Source of the DNA: Spirosoma lacussanchae
Lineage (GTDB): Bacteria; Bacteroidota; Bacteroidia; Cytophagales; Spirosomataceae
Length of the DNA stretch: 64,000 nt
NCBI RefSeq assembly: GCF_005870035.1
Contig: NZ_SWJG01000004.1
Coordinates: forward strand, 316,604-380,603
Direction: 5' to 3'
The position numbers were made by a program, and so were the translations under genes. The notes under the pieces are model-generated. The model had not been told where the DNA came from. It saw only the letters and a program-made list of their open reading frames with translations, and searched no databases. Below, piece after piece: positions 44,701 to 52,860 of this stretch. The first letter of the stretch is position 1. The number at the start of each line of letters is the position of its first letter.

Positions 44701-45268
44701 GCCTACCCAGGCAGGCTTCCACAGCGTCTCCATCCGGGCTACCGATCCATTGAGTTTGTTCTCTACGGTTATAGTGGGCGTTAGAGCCTTTGTTAATCAG
44801 CCACCGGTACCACCGACAATAAATGCTCAGACAGCAGAACTAGGCTACCTGTTTAGCTTTACCGTACCCGCCTTTACAGACCCGGATGGGCAACTTCTTT
44901 CCTACAGCGCCAGTGACGTACCAAACTGGCTGACGTTTACAAACACAAGCCGGGTATTAACCGGAACGCCCACCCAGGCGGGCAGCTACTCCGTTACTGT
45001 AAAAGCTACGGATCCCCGCAGTCTGTCAGCCTCGGTTCGGGTGGTGATTAACGCAGGCGTTTGTAGTATGGTTACCGTAAAAAACGGTAGCTGGAATGAC
45101 CCCTCGGTATGGTCCTGCAATCGGGTTCCTAACAGTGCCGATGCCGTACGGATTGAGCACCCGGTCAACGTACCCGATAACTACGCAGCTTCAGCGCTGA
45201 AAATAACGTTCGCAAGCGGTATAACCCTTCAAATGGGGCAAAACGCCCTAGTTTATTTTAGCCAGTAA
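41780..45268 (+). CDS. Secreted PQQ-type sugar dehydrogenase-like protein with PKD, Fn3 and Ig-like repeats
   Basis: 1162 residues. Signal peptide (LTTIAIYLLVLFSCTGYTLLAQ). Residues ~40-500 look like the glucose/sorbosone dehydrogenase beta-propeller (WTLGLRNPYRMSLKPNTG, HAGGTILFGKDGTLLVSTGD, CGWPLYEGL). A PKD domain follows (~522-610, TYSWDFGDGTT), a middle region and Fn3-like part (~610-828), then three Ig-like cadherin/He_PIG repeats (~830-1093; each has LPxWLxFxxxSRxLxGTPTQxxxY). The last ~67 residues form a small domain also present in the DUF1501 protein at 56732. It is probably cell-surface or secreted, perhaps oxidising a sugar; PQQ dependence is inferred from the fold only. Confidence 0.85.
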   Translation: MRTIHTASYTRLTTIAIYLLVLFSCTGYTLLAQLPAGFSKSVIQDNYTGSVGILFSNDGNRFYVWEKSGRVWVSTWNGSSYVRQNTPVLDISEEVGEWNDFGLHSLCFDPDFETNGLVYLFYTVDLHHVLYYGTPQYNSSSNQYHNATISRVTRYQLQNTAGLLTTNYASRTVLLGESKNTGIPVTYESHAGGTILFGKDGTLLVSTGDGAHHEGVDVGSRSETYFQASLNYGMMRANENVGALRSQLVNSLCGKVLRLDPATGNGVPSNPFYDAANPRSPQSRVWTLGLRNPYRMSLKPNTGSIDPADGNPGTLLIGDVCWYKIEDFHVVDKAGLNCGWPLYEGLDRTISYYGTNVANLDEPGQPTFESLCVPPTSFIDNPNPTLRRFTHSRPALDYSHSTAQTRVPAFSGSTPITRVIGTTGAPAGTSFYGNCIIGGLYYTGTQFPEIYRNTYFFADHGQNWIKSLDLHDEGDHVVHEVRNFAASNFDIGIVDLKMNPRDGSLFYVRVQGVISRISYGGNQPPVANASSTTPYGTSPLSVSFTGSNSIDPEGLPLTYSWDFGDGTTSTAANPVHVFADPNVRAYTVTLTVKDNLNQVSIPKQITVSVNNTPPTVEITNPVAGTLYPMSQETPYQLQASVTDTDLSNVSYEWRVSLEHNNHTHPEPVLTSANPTIYISPVGCSPNETYYYLISVTVTDNGGLKATHSVTLYPDCNSASSLVTNVSAVPELNAVRVNWVNPTATFDEVLVAARAEIGFTDRPTGTAYAANTSFTGNGTPIEGGKVVYRGIGTNVTITNLNPLIQYYFRVYTRVGNTWNGGVEVSSIPNLPPVASTIQPPAAATGQVYSYAIPAFTDPESQTLAYTASGLPAWLSFNSTSRILTGTPTQSASYTITVSATDPGSLTTSVPVVIVAGPNQAPVAPASTTQLAETTQFFSYTVPAFTDPEGKLLTYSASGLPGWLNFNTSTRQLYGTPTQAGFHSVSIRATDPLSLFSTVIVGVRAFVNQPPVPPTINAQTAELGYLFSFTVPAFTDPDGQLLSYSASDVPNWLTFTNTSRVLTGTPTQAGSYSVTVKATDPRSLSASVRVVINAGVCSMVTVKNGSWNDPSVWSCNRVPNSADAVRIEHPVNVPDNYAASALKITFASGITLQMGQNALVYFSQ

Positions 45269-45283
45269 CGGGAGTTTATCTCG

Positions 45284-46486
45284 TCAGAGTATCAGCCCCG
45301 CCACCAGCCCAATCCCAATGAGCGCGAAGGGAGGCAGCCGGGTGTAAAGCAGCACGATCAGCGTTCCTATCACAATGACGACCGAAGGCCAGTGAGGAGC
45401 CATCGGCTCAAACAGAGCAATGGCAGCAGCCGCCGTTAACCCCGTACTGGCCGCGTTGATCCCATCCAGCGAAGCCCTCACTACCCGGTAGCGCTTCAGC
45501 TGGTCCCAGAACCGATAGACGAAAAAGATCAGAAACATACCCGGGAGGAATATCCCGGCTGTTGCGACAAAACTACCCCAGAACTGGGCGTTCGGCCCAT
45601 CGGCTCGCATCGATAACGCCCCTATATACGAAGCGAACGCAAAGACGGGTCCGGGTATAGCCTGCGCCAGCCCTAATCCCGACAAAAACTCTTCTCTGGA
45701 CAGGTAGTGCTTGAATGCAACAAACTCGTTATACAACATCGGAGTCAGCACCTGTCCACCTCCAAACACCAGGCTGCCGTTCCGGTAAAAATTCTCGAAC
45801 AACCGAACAGGTAGTGATTGTGTGATAGCGCCTAGCCCCGCAGCAGCCAGAAATACACCTAGCCACAAGAAGAAATTAGCCCACTCTATGCGAAGCGGCT
45901 GCTTTTCCATGCGTTCCTGTTTTTCGTATGTTAACGCCGTTGTCAGGCCCCCTATGGCTATTACAATGGGCGTCATAATGGGTGAACGAAATACATAAGC
46001 CACCAGAGCCGCCGTGAGCGCCAGCGCCAGACTAACCTGGTTTTTTATGACCTTCTGCCCAATTCGATAGCCGGCTACGATCAGGAATCCCACCGCCATG
46101 GGTTGAACGAACCGCGCAAAATGCATCGACAGATTATGTTGTTCGAGGTAGTAAACGCCCATACCGGCCGCTGTCATGATACAAACGCCGGGCAAAACCC
46201 AAATCAGAAGGGTCAGATAAGCCAGATTGGGCCCACCGATTTTAAAGCCCAGCGCCGTTATGGTCTGGGTAGAAGTAGGTCCTGGAAGTATTTGACAGAG
46301 GGCATTCAACTCCATCAACTCATCTTCTGTCAGATACCGGCGCAGCTTCACGAAACGATCGTAGAACATAGCCAGGTGCACCTGTGGACCGCCAAAGGTT
46401 GTTAAAGCCAGAAAAGCCACATCTTTCAGAAAAATGATGTAGCGAATCTTACGAACAGGCTTTAGTTGGGGAAGGTAGCCAGTCAT
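45284..46486 (-). CDS. chrA: Chromate transporter, CHR family
   Basis: 400 residues, the two-domain long form. Each half has the family motif: FGGPQVHLAMF with ELMELNALCQILPGPTSTQT in the first, and FGGGQVLTPMLYNEF with FLSGLGLAQAIPGPVFAFASY in the second. About ten transmembrane helices. It exports chromate, driven by ion gradients, or transports a related oxyanion. No chrB or chrR regulator is nearby. It converges on the large secreted protein gene with 15 bp between stops. Confidence 0.9.
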   Translation of the reverse strand: MTGYLPQLKPVRKIRYIIFLKDVAFLALTTFGGPQVHLAMFYDRFVKLRRYLTEDELMELNALCQILPGPTSTQTITALGFKIGGPNLAYLTLLIWVLPGVCIMTAAGMGVYYLEQHNLSMHFARFVQPMAVGFLIVAGYRIGQKVIKNQVSLALALTAALVAYVFRSPIMTPIVIAIGGLTTALTYEKQERMEKQPLRIEWANFFLWLGVFLAAAGLGAITQSLPVRLFENFYRNGSLVFGGGQVLTPMLYNEFVAFKHYLSREEFLSGLGLAQAIPGPVFAFASYIGALSMRADGPNAQFWGSFVATAGIFLPGMFLIFFVYRFWDQLKRYRVVRASLDGINAASTGLTAAAAIALFEPMAPHWPSVVIVIGTLIVLLYTRLPPFALIGIGLVAGLIL

Positions 46487-46528
46487 GAGGGGTAGACAGT
46501 GGCGATCAGCAGGCAGTGCTTGTTACGT

Positions 46529-46574
46529 TCGATCAGCCCGGGCTCAGCACCCGTCAGACGCCCGGGCTGATCGA
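46529..46574. repeat. Long GC-rich inverted repeat between two leftward genes
   Basis: 15-bp arms (TCGATCAGCCCGGGC and its complement, 46529-46543 and 46560-46574) with a 16-nt loop. It lies just after the 2OG oxygenase gene stop (46581 is the last base) and ahead of the chromate transporter. It could end the oxygenase transcript, but there is no T run. Confidence 0.65.
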
Positions 46575-46580
46575 CATTTC

Positions 46581-47537
46581 TTATTTCTTCAACCCCAGTT
46601 CACGAAGCCGCTCATCCAGAAACTCGCCGGCGGTCATGTCAACATACAGCTTGGGATGCTCAGCATCAATACAGCTTTCGAGGCTGGTCAGATCCATCTC
46701 GGCACGCGGATGCATGAAGAACGGTATCGAGTAGCGGGATTGATTCATTTTTTCCCGCGGGGGGTTAACCACCTGGTGAATGGTCGACTTAAGCTTGTGA
46801 TTGGTCAGTCGATCCAGCATATCACCCACGTTGACAATAACCTGGTCGGGAAGGGCTGTAATCCCAATCCATTTACCATCGCGCCGAAGCACTTCCAGAC
46901 CATCGGCCGAAGCCCCCATCAACAGCGTAATCAGGTTGATGTCACCATGCGCAGCCGCCCGAACGGCGCCGTCGGGGGTCGTATCCGGATCGAGCGGAAA
47001 ATAATGGAGGGCCCGCAGGATGCTATCCCCGTTTCTGACTTTGTCGTCAAAATAGGTTTCGGGCAATTTCAGATACAGCGCAATAGCCCGCAATAACTGT
47101 TTACCAGCGTTCTCCAGGGTTCGATACGCCATTAGGGTAGCCTCGCCAAAGGCCGGAAATTCAGCAGGCAGCACATTGGCAGGCATGCCGTCTTCGGGTT
47201 CGGGCTGACCAATATGGTAAAACTCCTTAAGGTCAGCTACCTTGAAGCCTTTCGCGGTTTCTTTTCCCTTACCGATGTACCCGCGCTGCCCATGCAGTTC
47301 GGGATGTTCGTATTTCTGTTTGAGTTCGTCAGGCGCCGAGAAAAAAGCCTGAGCCGAGTCGTATAACGCACGAGTCAGGTCGTCGGTAAGGCCGTGATTC
47401 TTAATGGCAACGAATCCTATCTGATTGAAAGCCCGGCCCAGATCCTGCACAAACTGCTCTTTCTGTACGGGGTCTCCCGTCGTGAAATCAGCTAAATCCA
47501 GCGAGGGGATTTCGTCATAAAGTTCTTGAGATGACAT
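46581..47537 (-). CDS. 2OG-Fe(II) oxygenase, isopenicillin N synthase-like family
   Basis: 318 residues. The N-terminal DIOX_N segment (IPSLDLADFTTGDPVQKEQF; AFNQIGFVAIKNHGL) is followed by the jelly-roll with the iron ligands in AAHGDINLITLLMGA (His, Asp) and HQVVNPPREKMNQSRYSIPFF (His and the 2OG-binding Arg/Ser). It hydroxylates or desaturates a small molecule using 2-oxoglutarate, iron and oxygen; the substrate is unknown. It is a single gene with its own promoter box. Confidence 0.9.
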   Translation of the reverse strand: MSSQELYDEIPSLDLADFTTGDPVQKEQFVQDLGRAFNQIGFVAIKNHGLTDDLTRALYDSAQAFFSAPDELKQKYEHPELHGQRGYIGKGKETAKGFKVADLKEFYHIGQPEPEDGMPANVLPAEFPAFGEATLMAYRTLENAGKQLLRAIALYLKLPETYFDDKVRNGDSILRALHYFPLDPDTTPDGAVRAAAHGDINLITLLMGASADGLEVLRRDGKWIGITALPDQVIVNVGDMLDRLTNHKLKSTIHQVVNPPREKMNQSRYSIPFFMHPRAEMDLTSLESCIDAEHPKLYVDMTAGEFLDERLRELGLKK

Positions 47538-47553
47538 AAATGTACTGTTTCCA

Positions 47554-47561
47554 CAAAATTA
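47554..47561 (-). promoter_or_regulatory. -7 box (TAATTTTG) for the 2OG oxygenase gene
   Basis: Reverse complement of caaaatta, 16 bp upstream of the ATG. Fits TAnnTTTG. Confidence 0.5.
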
Positions 47562-47716
47562 AGAAACTTTGGCATACCGCAGGGCTTACAGTCACCCCTG
47601 TATGAATCTATGGAATTAGCCAATTACACTCAAACCTTTTAAACAAGTCAAGTCATGGCCTTGTTGACTATAGATTGAGGGGAATCTGTTGTTCGCCTGT
47701 GTAAGTTTTCAGCGTT

Positions 47717-49291
47717 ATGAGCATACAAGATACCGGCTCGACCGATGTGCCGGTTTCGCTCTGGCAGGCTGCCTTAAATCAGTCAGCCAGTGGAATTACC
47801 GTCTACACGGCCGTTCGGGACACAAATGGTCGTATTCAGACATTTCGGGTAAAACTCGCTAACCGGCGGGCCGAACAGTTTTTCGGGGTTAGCAGTCAGG
47901 CCGTGCTTGAAAAAACGCTTGATCAGTTATTTCCCTTTCCTAACCAGCTCAAAACGTTCACGACTGATATTGCCACCGTGGTAGAGCAGGGACAGGCCCT
48001 GCACCGTGAGCTGTTTTTCAGCCCCAACCCTACTCACTCCGGTGCCTGGTTCGATCTGGGTATTGAGCCTCTCGGTGATGGACAGTCTGCCGTTGTATCC
48101 TCTACCGACATCACCGCGCTCAAAAATGCCCAGCAGGCCCTACTGGGCGAATCGATTCTGTTCAAAACGATATCGTCCAAGGTGCCCGACATGAGCGTTG
48201 TAGTCGTTAATTATTTTCAGAAAATTCTGTTTGCCAACGGCGAACTGCCAGGCCTGTACGTTAGCCGAAGCGCCGACGAGGTACTGGGAAAACGTATCTA
48301 CGATACGATATTACCTGAGTATCAACTAGACTGGAAACAATACATCGGTTCGGCTCTCGACGGAGAGCAGCATACATTCAACGACCACTGGGGCGGTTGG
48401 CGGTGCGAATGTTACGTGGGTCCGGTTCGGAATGAACAGGGCGATGTGGTCATGGTCATTTGTGTGTACCGGGATATAAGCGAGGCTTTTCGGCAGCAAC
48501 AGACCTTGCAACGCATGAATAACGATCTCCAGCAATCGAACCGTAGTCTGGAGCAATTTGCCTACGTGGCCAGTCATGACCTGCAGGAGCCTCTCCGAAA
48601 GATCAAGTCGTTTGGCGATTTGTTGAGTCATCAGTACGCGGGTCACCTCGACGAGGCTGGCCAGGATATTGTTCATCGTATGCAGTCGGCGGCTGACCGG
48701 ATGAACGCGCTCATACGAAATCTGCTTACGTACGCCCGAATCACAACCCCGGCCGGTCTTGCCCATCAGCAAAAACAGGATCTGGTCAGTACCCAGGATA
48801 TTCTCAATGATATTCTGGCCGATCTGGATGTGATCATTCACGAACGGAATGCCCGGATAAGAAGTAATATGACGCTTCCGATGGTTCCGGGCGATGCGAC
48901 GCAACTACGGCAGCTGTTCCAGAATCTGCTGACCAATGCTATCAAATTTACCCGGCCTGATCAACGCCCCAACGTTGAGATAAACGGGCAGCTGGTGCGG
49001 GGTAAAGAGGTACCTGAGTTTATCGGCATCGACCGGGCTAATGAATATGCCCAGATCAGTGTTCAGGATAACGGCATCGGCATAGCGCCCGAGAACTTTG
49101 ATAAGATCTTTGGTTTGTTCAACCGTCTGCACGGGCGGCAGCAGTATGCGGGGTCCGGAATCGGGCTGGCCACCTGCAAGCGCGTTGTCGAAAATCACGG
49201 CGGAACAATTGTGGTCGATAGCCAGCCTGATCAGGGAACCACGTTTCAGGTCTATCTGCCCATGCACGTACCCGAACAGATTATTCCCTGA
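47717..49291 (+). CDS. PAS-domain sensor histidine kinase
   Basis: 524 residues. Two PAS-like domains: residues ~12-130 (LWQAALNQSASGITVY) and ~150-260, with PAS-C-like end VMVICVYRDISEAFRQQQTL. A HisKA helix carries the phospho-His in FAYVASHDLQEPLRKI, and the HATPase_c has FQNLLTNAIKFTRPDQ (N box) and QDNGIGIAPENFDKIFGLF with YAGSGIGLATCKRVVENHGG. No transmembrane segment is seen, so it is probably cytosolic. There is no cognate response regulator next to it, so the partner lies elsewhere. Confidence 0.93.
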   Translation: MSIQDTGSTDVPVSLWQAALNQSASGITVYTAVRDTNGRIQTFRVKLANRRAEQFFGVSSQAVLEKTLDQLFPFPNQLKTFTTDIATVVEQGQALHRELFFSPNPTHSGAWFDLGIEPLGDGQSAVVSSTDITALKNAQQALLGESILFKTISSKVPDMSVVVVNYFQKILFANGELPGLYVSRSADEVLGKRIYDTILPEYQLDWKQYIGSALDGEQHTFNDHWGGWRCECYVGPVRNEQGDVVMVICVYRDISEAFRQQQTLQRMNNDLQQSNRSLEQFAYVASHDLQEPLRKIKSFGDLLSHQYAGHLDEAGQDIVHRMQSAADRMNALIRNLLTYARITTPAGLAHQQKQDLVSTQDILNDILADLDVIIHERNARIRSNMTLPMVPGDATQLRQLFQNLLTNAIKFTRPDQRPNVEINGQLVRGKEVPEFIGIDRANEYAQISVQDNGIGIAPENFDKIFGLFNRLHGRQQYAGSGIGLATCKRVVENHGGTIVVDSQPDQGTTFQVYLPMHVPEQIIP

Positions 49292-49354
49292 AAATGAAAT
49301 CCCTGGTAACGCGATTCTCAGCTTACCAGGGATTGATCTCTTTTTTTCGGCCTG

Positions 49355-50056
49355 TTAGCCAAAGTTCTTTCCGATCTTGTTCCAGTCGAACACGTTCCAG
49401 GCGGCCGTGACGTATTCGGGTCGGCGGTTTTGATACTTGAGGTAGTAGGCATGTTCCCAGACGTCAAGTCCCATAAGCGGGGTGCCTTTTTTCTCAGCCA
49501 GGGCCATTAACGGATTGTCCTGATTCGGTGTTGTGGTGATGTCAATCCCGTCGCCGGTTTTGATAAGCCATACCCATCCCGAACCGAAACGGGCAGTAGC
49601 CGCTTTACCCCACTCCGTTTTGAAATTATCGAACGAGCCGAACTTCTTGTTGATGGCAGCTGCGAGCGCTCCTTTTGGCGCACCTCCTGCGTTAGGGCCG
49701 ATGGTGTTCCAGAAAAATGTATGATTCCAATGGCCACCCGCATTGTTCCGAACCGCAGCTGGCGTCTTGCTATCGATGCTTTTCACCAGGTCGTCGATGC
49801 TCATTTTGGCCATGCTGGCGTTTTCGGGCATCGCAACAGCTTTGTTAAGATTATCGACATAAGCTTTATGGTGTTTGCCGTGGTGAATCTCCATTGTTGT
49901 TTTGTCAATATGGGGTTCGAGCGCACCGGCGTCAAAAGGTAAAGGAGCCAGTTTAAACGGACCTTCGGCCTGCGAGGGTAAAAAACCAAAGGAACGGGTA
50001 GCCACGAGGCCTGCCGACGCCCCCAAAGCCAGCTTCAGAAACTCAGAACGGTTCAT
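49355..50056 (-). CDS. Superoxide dismutase (Fe/Mn), exported
   Basis: 233 residues from the ATG at 50056; the upstream frame adds a tail without features. The first ~30 residues (NRSEFLKLALGASAGLVATRSFGF) look like an export signal of the kind seen on Tat-exported proteins, although without a twin-arginine pair. Metal ligands are recognisable: His58 (EIHHGKHH), His112 (AGGHWNHTFFW), Asp198 and His202 (LDVWEHAYYL). It dismutates superoxide, probably in the periplasm. GGHWNH is more usual for Mn or cambialistic enzymes. Recombination gene recR follows downstream in another unit. Confidence 0.93.
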   Translation of the reverse strand: MNRSEFLKLALGASAGLVATRSFGFLPSQAEGPFKLAPLPFDAGALEPHIDKTTMEIHHGKHHKAYVDNLNKAVAMPENASMAKMSIDDLVKSIDSKTPAAVRNNAGGHWNHTFFWNTIGPNAGGAPKGALAAAINKKFGSFDNFKTEWGKAATARFGSGWVWLIKTGDGIDITTTPNQDNPLMALAEKKGTPLMGLDVWEHAYYLKYQNRRPEYVTAAWNVFDWNKIGKNFG

Positions 50057-50194
50057 GCGAGTGTTGGTTTGTAGAAAAATAATGCGCTTACTGAACGAAC
50101 GGGCCAGCGGGCCAGATGTTTCAATAAGCGCAAAGAAAGGCAGTTTTACCAATAAAGCGAGTAACCGCCCACCACGGCAGGCCCCAGGGTACCG

Positions 50195-50806
50195 TTAGTC
50201 GTAGGCGATTCGGCTGAGGATACTGCGACCCAGTGTAACTTCATCCGCATATTCCAGATCGCCCCCGATGGGAATACCGCGGGCAATGGTCGAAATTTTC
50301 AGGTTGAAGGGCTTCAGTTTCTTCTGCAGATAGAAGGCGGTGGTATCGCCCTCCATGGTTGGGCTGATGGCCAGGATAATTTCCCGCACTTGCTCCCCTT
50401 CGTCGCCCCGCAGCCGGTTCACGAGCGAGTCGATCTGCAGATCGCTGGGACCGATACCTTCTACCGGCGAGATAATGCCACCAAGTACATGATAAAGTCC
50501 TTTGTACTGCGCGGTATTCTCGATAGCCAGCACATCGCGCGTATCTTCAACCACGCAGATCAGAGTCTGGTCACGCTTAGTACTGGCGCAGATGCCACAG
50601 AGGTCGTGATCGGAGAGGTTATGGCACTTCTGGCAGTATTTTACCTGGGTGCGCATGGCCGTCAGGCTTTGGGCCAGCGATTCAGTTTGTTCTTCGTCAC
50701 GTTTGAGCAGATGCAGTACTAACCGGAGTGCGGTTTTCTTCCCGATACCCGGCAGTTTCGACACCTCGTTCACCGCGTCTTCTATCAGTTTAGACGGATA
50801 CTCCAA
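50195..50806 (-). CDS. recR: Recombination protein RecR
   Basis: 203 residues. HhH motif at the start (VSKLPGIGKKTALRLVLHLL), C4 zinc finger CQKCHNLSDHDLCGIC, and Toprim domain with ICVVEDTRDVLAIENTAQYKGLYHVLGG. It loads RecA on gaps with RecO/RecF. The gene is a single unit between clpS and the superoxide dismutase gene. Confidence 0.96.
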   Translation of the reverse strand: MEYPSKLIEDAVNEVSKLPGIGKKTALRLVLHLLKRDEEQTESLAQSLTAMRTQVKYCQKCHNLSDHDLCGICASTKRDQTLICVVEDTRDVLAIENTAQYKGLYHVLGGIISPVEGIGPSDLQIDSLVNRLRGDEGEQVREIILAISPTMEGDTTAFYLQKKLKPFNLKISTIARGIPIGGDLEYADEVTLGRSILSRIAYD

Positions 50807-50898
50807 GGGTATTTTGAATTATGAATGTGAACTATGACCGGGTGGCCGGTACAACGATGAACTCATGAACGTCGGCATTCACAATTCATCCCATCTCA

Positions 50899-51177
50899 CT
50901 ACTTCAGTACCTCTGCTGAAATTCCGCGTCGGCAAATTTCATTGCGCATGGGCACCAACTCCTCCCAGGAGCCATTTTTGACGCTGCACTTCCCTTTGTA
51001 ATGAATCAGCAGCGTACACTGCTCGGCCTGCTCGGGCGTATGCTTGCAAACGTCGATCAGGGTTTCGATCACGTGATCAAAGGTATTTACGTCATCATTG
51101 AAGACAACAAGGTTGTGCACGTCGGTATCGACCACCTCGTCGAGCACGTCGGTGTATGTTTCTTCAAAAGGTTGCAT
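50899..51177 (-). CDS. clpS: ATP-dependent Clp protease adaptor ClpS
   Basis: 92 residues from the ATG at 51177 (MQPFEETYTD); a TTG two codons earlier is unlikely. Family signature: NLVVFNDDVNTFDHVIETLIDVC and HTPEQAEQCTLLIHYKGKCSVKNG, which include the Asn/Asp pocket that binds N-degron residues and the ClpA contact. It hands N-end-rule substrates to ClpAP; clpA is not nearby. It has its own promoter box. Confidence 0.95.
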   Translation of the reverse strand: MQPFEETYTDVLDEVVDTDVHNLVVFNDDVNTFDHVIETLIDVCKHTPEQAEQCTLLIHYKGKCSVKNGSWEELVPMRNEICRRGISAEVLK

Positions 51178-51202
51178 GGGCAATGAAATGCTGATTATTT
51201 AG

Positions 51203-51210
51203 CAAATTTA
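51203..51210 (-). promoter_or_regulatory. -7 box (TAAATTTG) for clpS
   Basis: Reverse complement of caaattta, 25 bp upstream of the ATG. Exact TAnnTTTG match. Confidence 0.6.
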
Positions 51211-51347
51211 CGGCAGATTTGGCACTTTTGAAAGCCGAAGGCCACCGTATAAACAACCTCGTTTCAGGCTAAAAAGTTGCTCTTTCTGCTGTTTATCAAT
51301 AGCCTGAACGCTCGTTTTCTTCACTGCGTCCTGCGTAATAACCGCCT

Positions 51348-52811
51348 ATGAATACCACCATTGCTCTTGTCATTCTGGTTGCTTATTTCGGCATGCTGAT
51401 TGCCGTTTCGTTCTATACCGCCCGGGGTGCTGACACCACTACTTTTTTTACCGCAAACCGGCAGTCGCCCTGGTGGCTGGTGGCGTTCGGCATGATCGGC
51501 ACGTCCCTGTCCGGCGTAACCTTTATCTCGGTTCCCGGCGCTGTAGGCAAAATTGGTTTCTCCTACTTCCAGGTCGTTCTCGGCTATATCATCGGCTATC
51601 TGGTTATCGGAACGGTTCTGATGCCGCTCTATTACCGGCTCAATCTGATTTCTATCTATGGCTATCTCGAAAAACGATTCGGATTCTGGTCCTACAAGAC
51701 CGGAGCCGGTTTCTTTCTGCTGGCCCGTACGGTGGGGTCTGCCGTTCGGCTGTACGTTGCGGCCGGGGTGCTGCAGATCGCGCTGTTCGACGGACTGGGC
51801 ATCCCGTTCGGGGTTTCGGTGCTGATCACAATCGGTCTGATCTGGGTTTATACCTTTAAAGGGGGCGTAAAAACCATTATCCTGACCGATTCATTGCAGA
51901 CCATCTTCCTAGTCACCGCCGTTATTCTGACCATTTATCTGATCTCGCAGGAACTGGGACTATCGTTTGGCGGACTGGTACAAACCGTTCAGGATAGCAG
52001 CATGTCGCAGGTTTTTTACTGGGATGCCAATGATCCGAAGAACTTCTTCAAGCAGTTTATTTCGGGTATTTTCATTGCCATCGTCATGACGGGTCTGGAT
52101 CAGGACCTGATGCAGAAAAACCTGACCTGCAAAAACATTGGTGAAGCGCAGAAAAACATGTTCTGGTTCACCTTTACGATGGTAATCGTCAACTTCCTGT
52201 TCCTGTCGCTGGGAGTGCTTCTGTACCAGTATGCCCAACGCGAAGGAATTGCCATACCGACCCGTACCGATGACCTCTACCCGCAACTGGCTCTAAACCA
52301 CCTCGGGCTGGTAGTAGGTATTACGTTTCTGCTCGGCATTACAGCAGCTACCTACGCCAGCGCCGATTCGGCCCTGACCGCACTGACTACCTCGTTCTGC
52401 GTCGACTTCATGAACGTAGAAGCGCGACCCGAAGCCGAGCGGTCTCGCATCAAGCACATTGTACACATTGGTTTTTCGTTGTTGTTCTACGTGGTGATCA
52501 TTGTTTTCCGGCAGCTCAACAGTAAAGAAGTGATTACGGCCGTTTTTGATATTGCGGGATACACGTATGGACCGCTGCTGGGGCTGTACGCATTCGGTAT
52601 CTTCAGCAAACGGCCCGTACTGGATTGGGTGGTGCCGTTTATCTGTCTGGCCTCGCCCGTACTGACCTACATTGTTAACGAAAACTCGGCGGCCTGGTTT
52701 AACGGCTACCAGTTTGGTTTCGAGCGGCTGCTGTTAAACGGCCTGTTCACGTTTGTCGGTCTCTGGGCCGTGTCGCGTCCCGTTAAAGAAGCAGAGCCGG
52801 TAACCGCCTAA
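51348..52811 (+). CDS. Sodium:solute symporter family protein
   Basis: 487 residues with about thirteen transmembrane helices. SSS-family patterns: FFTANRQSPWWLVAFGMIGTSLSGVTFIS at the start, GYLEKRFGFWSYKTGAGFFLL, TGLDQDLMQKNLTCK, and ATYASADSALTALTTSFCVDF, the segment after the sodium site. Imports an unknown solute with sodium. The thioredoxin-like gene follows after 49 bp in the same direction; a link between them is not evident. Confidence 0.9.
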   Translation: MNTTIALVILVAYFGMLIAVSFYTARGADTTTFFTANRQSPWWLVAFGMIGTSLSGVTFISVPGAVGKIGFSYFQVVLGYIIGYLVIGTVLMPLYYRLNLISIYGYLEKRFGFWSYKTGAGFFLLARTVGSAVRLYVAAGVLQIALFDGLGIPFGVSVLITIGLIWVYTFKGGVKTIILTDSLQTIFLVTAVILTIYLISQELGLSFGGLVQTVQDSSMSQVFYWDANDPKNFFKQFISGIFIAIVMTGLDQDLMQKNLTCKNIGEAQKNMFWFTFTMVIVNFLFLSLGVLLYQYAQREGIAIPTRTDDLYPQLALNHLGLVVGITFLLGITAATYASADSALTALTTSFCVDFMNVEARPEAERSRIKHIVHIGFSLLFYVVIIVFRQLNSKEVITAVFDIAGYTYGPLLGLYAFGIFSKRPVLDWVVPFICLASPVLTYIVNENSAAWFNGYQFGFERLLLNGLFTFVGLWAVSRPVKEAEPVTA

Positions 52812-52860
52812 GTAGACGGCGCTGGCTTTTCAATTCATTCGTTTCTACTCTCACATCGTT

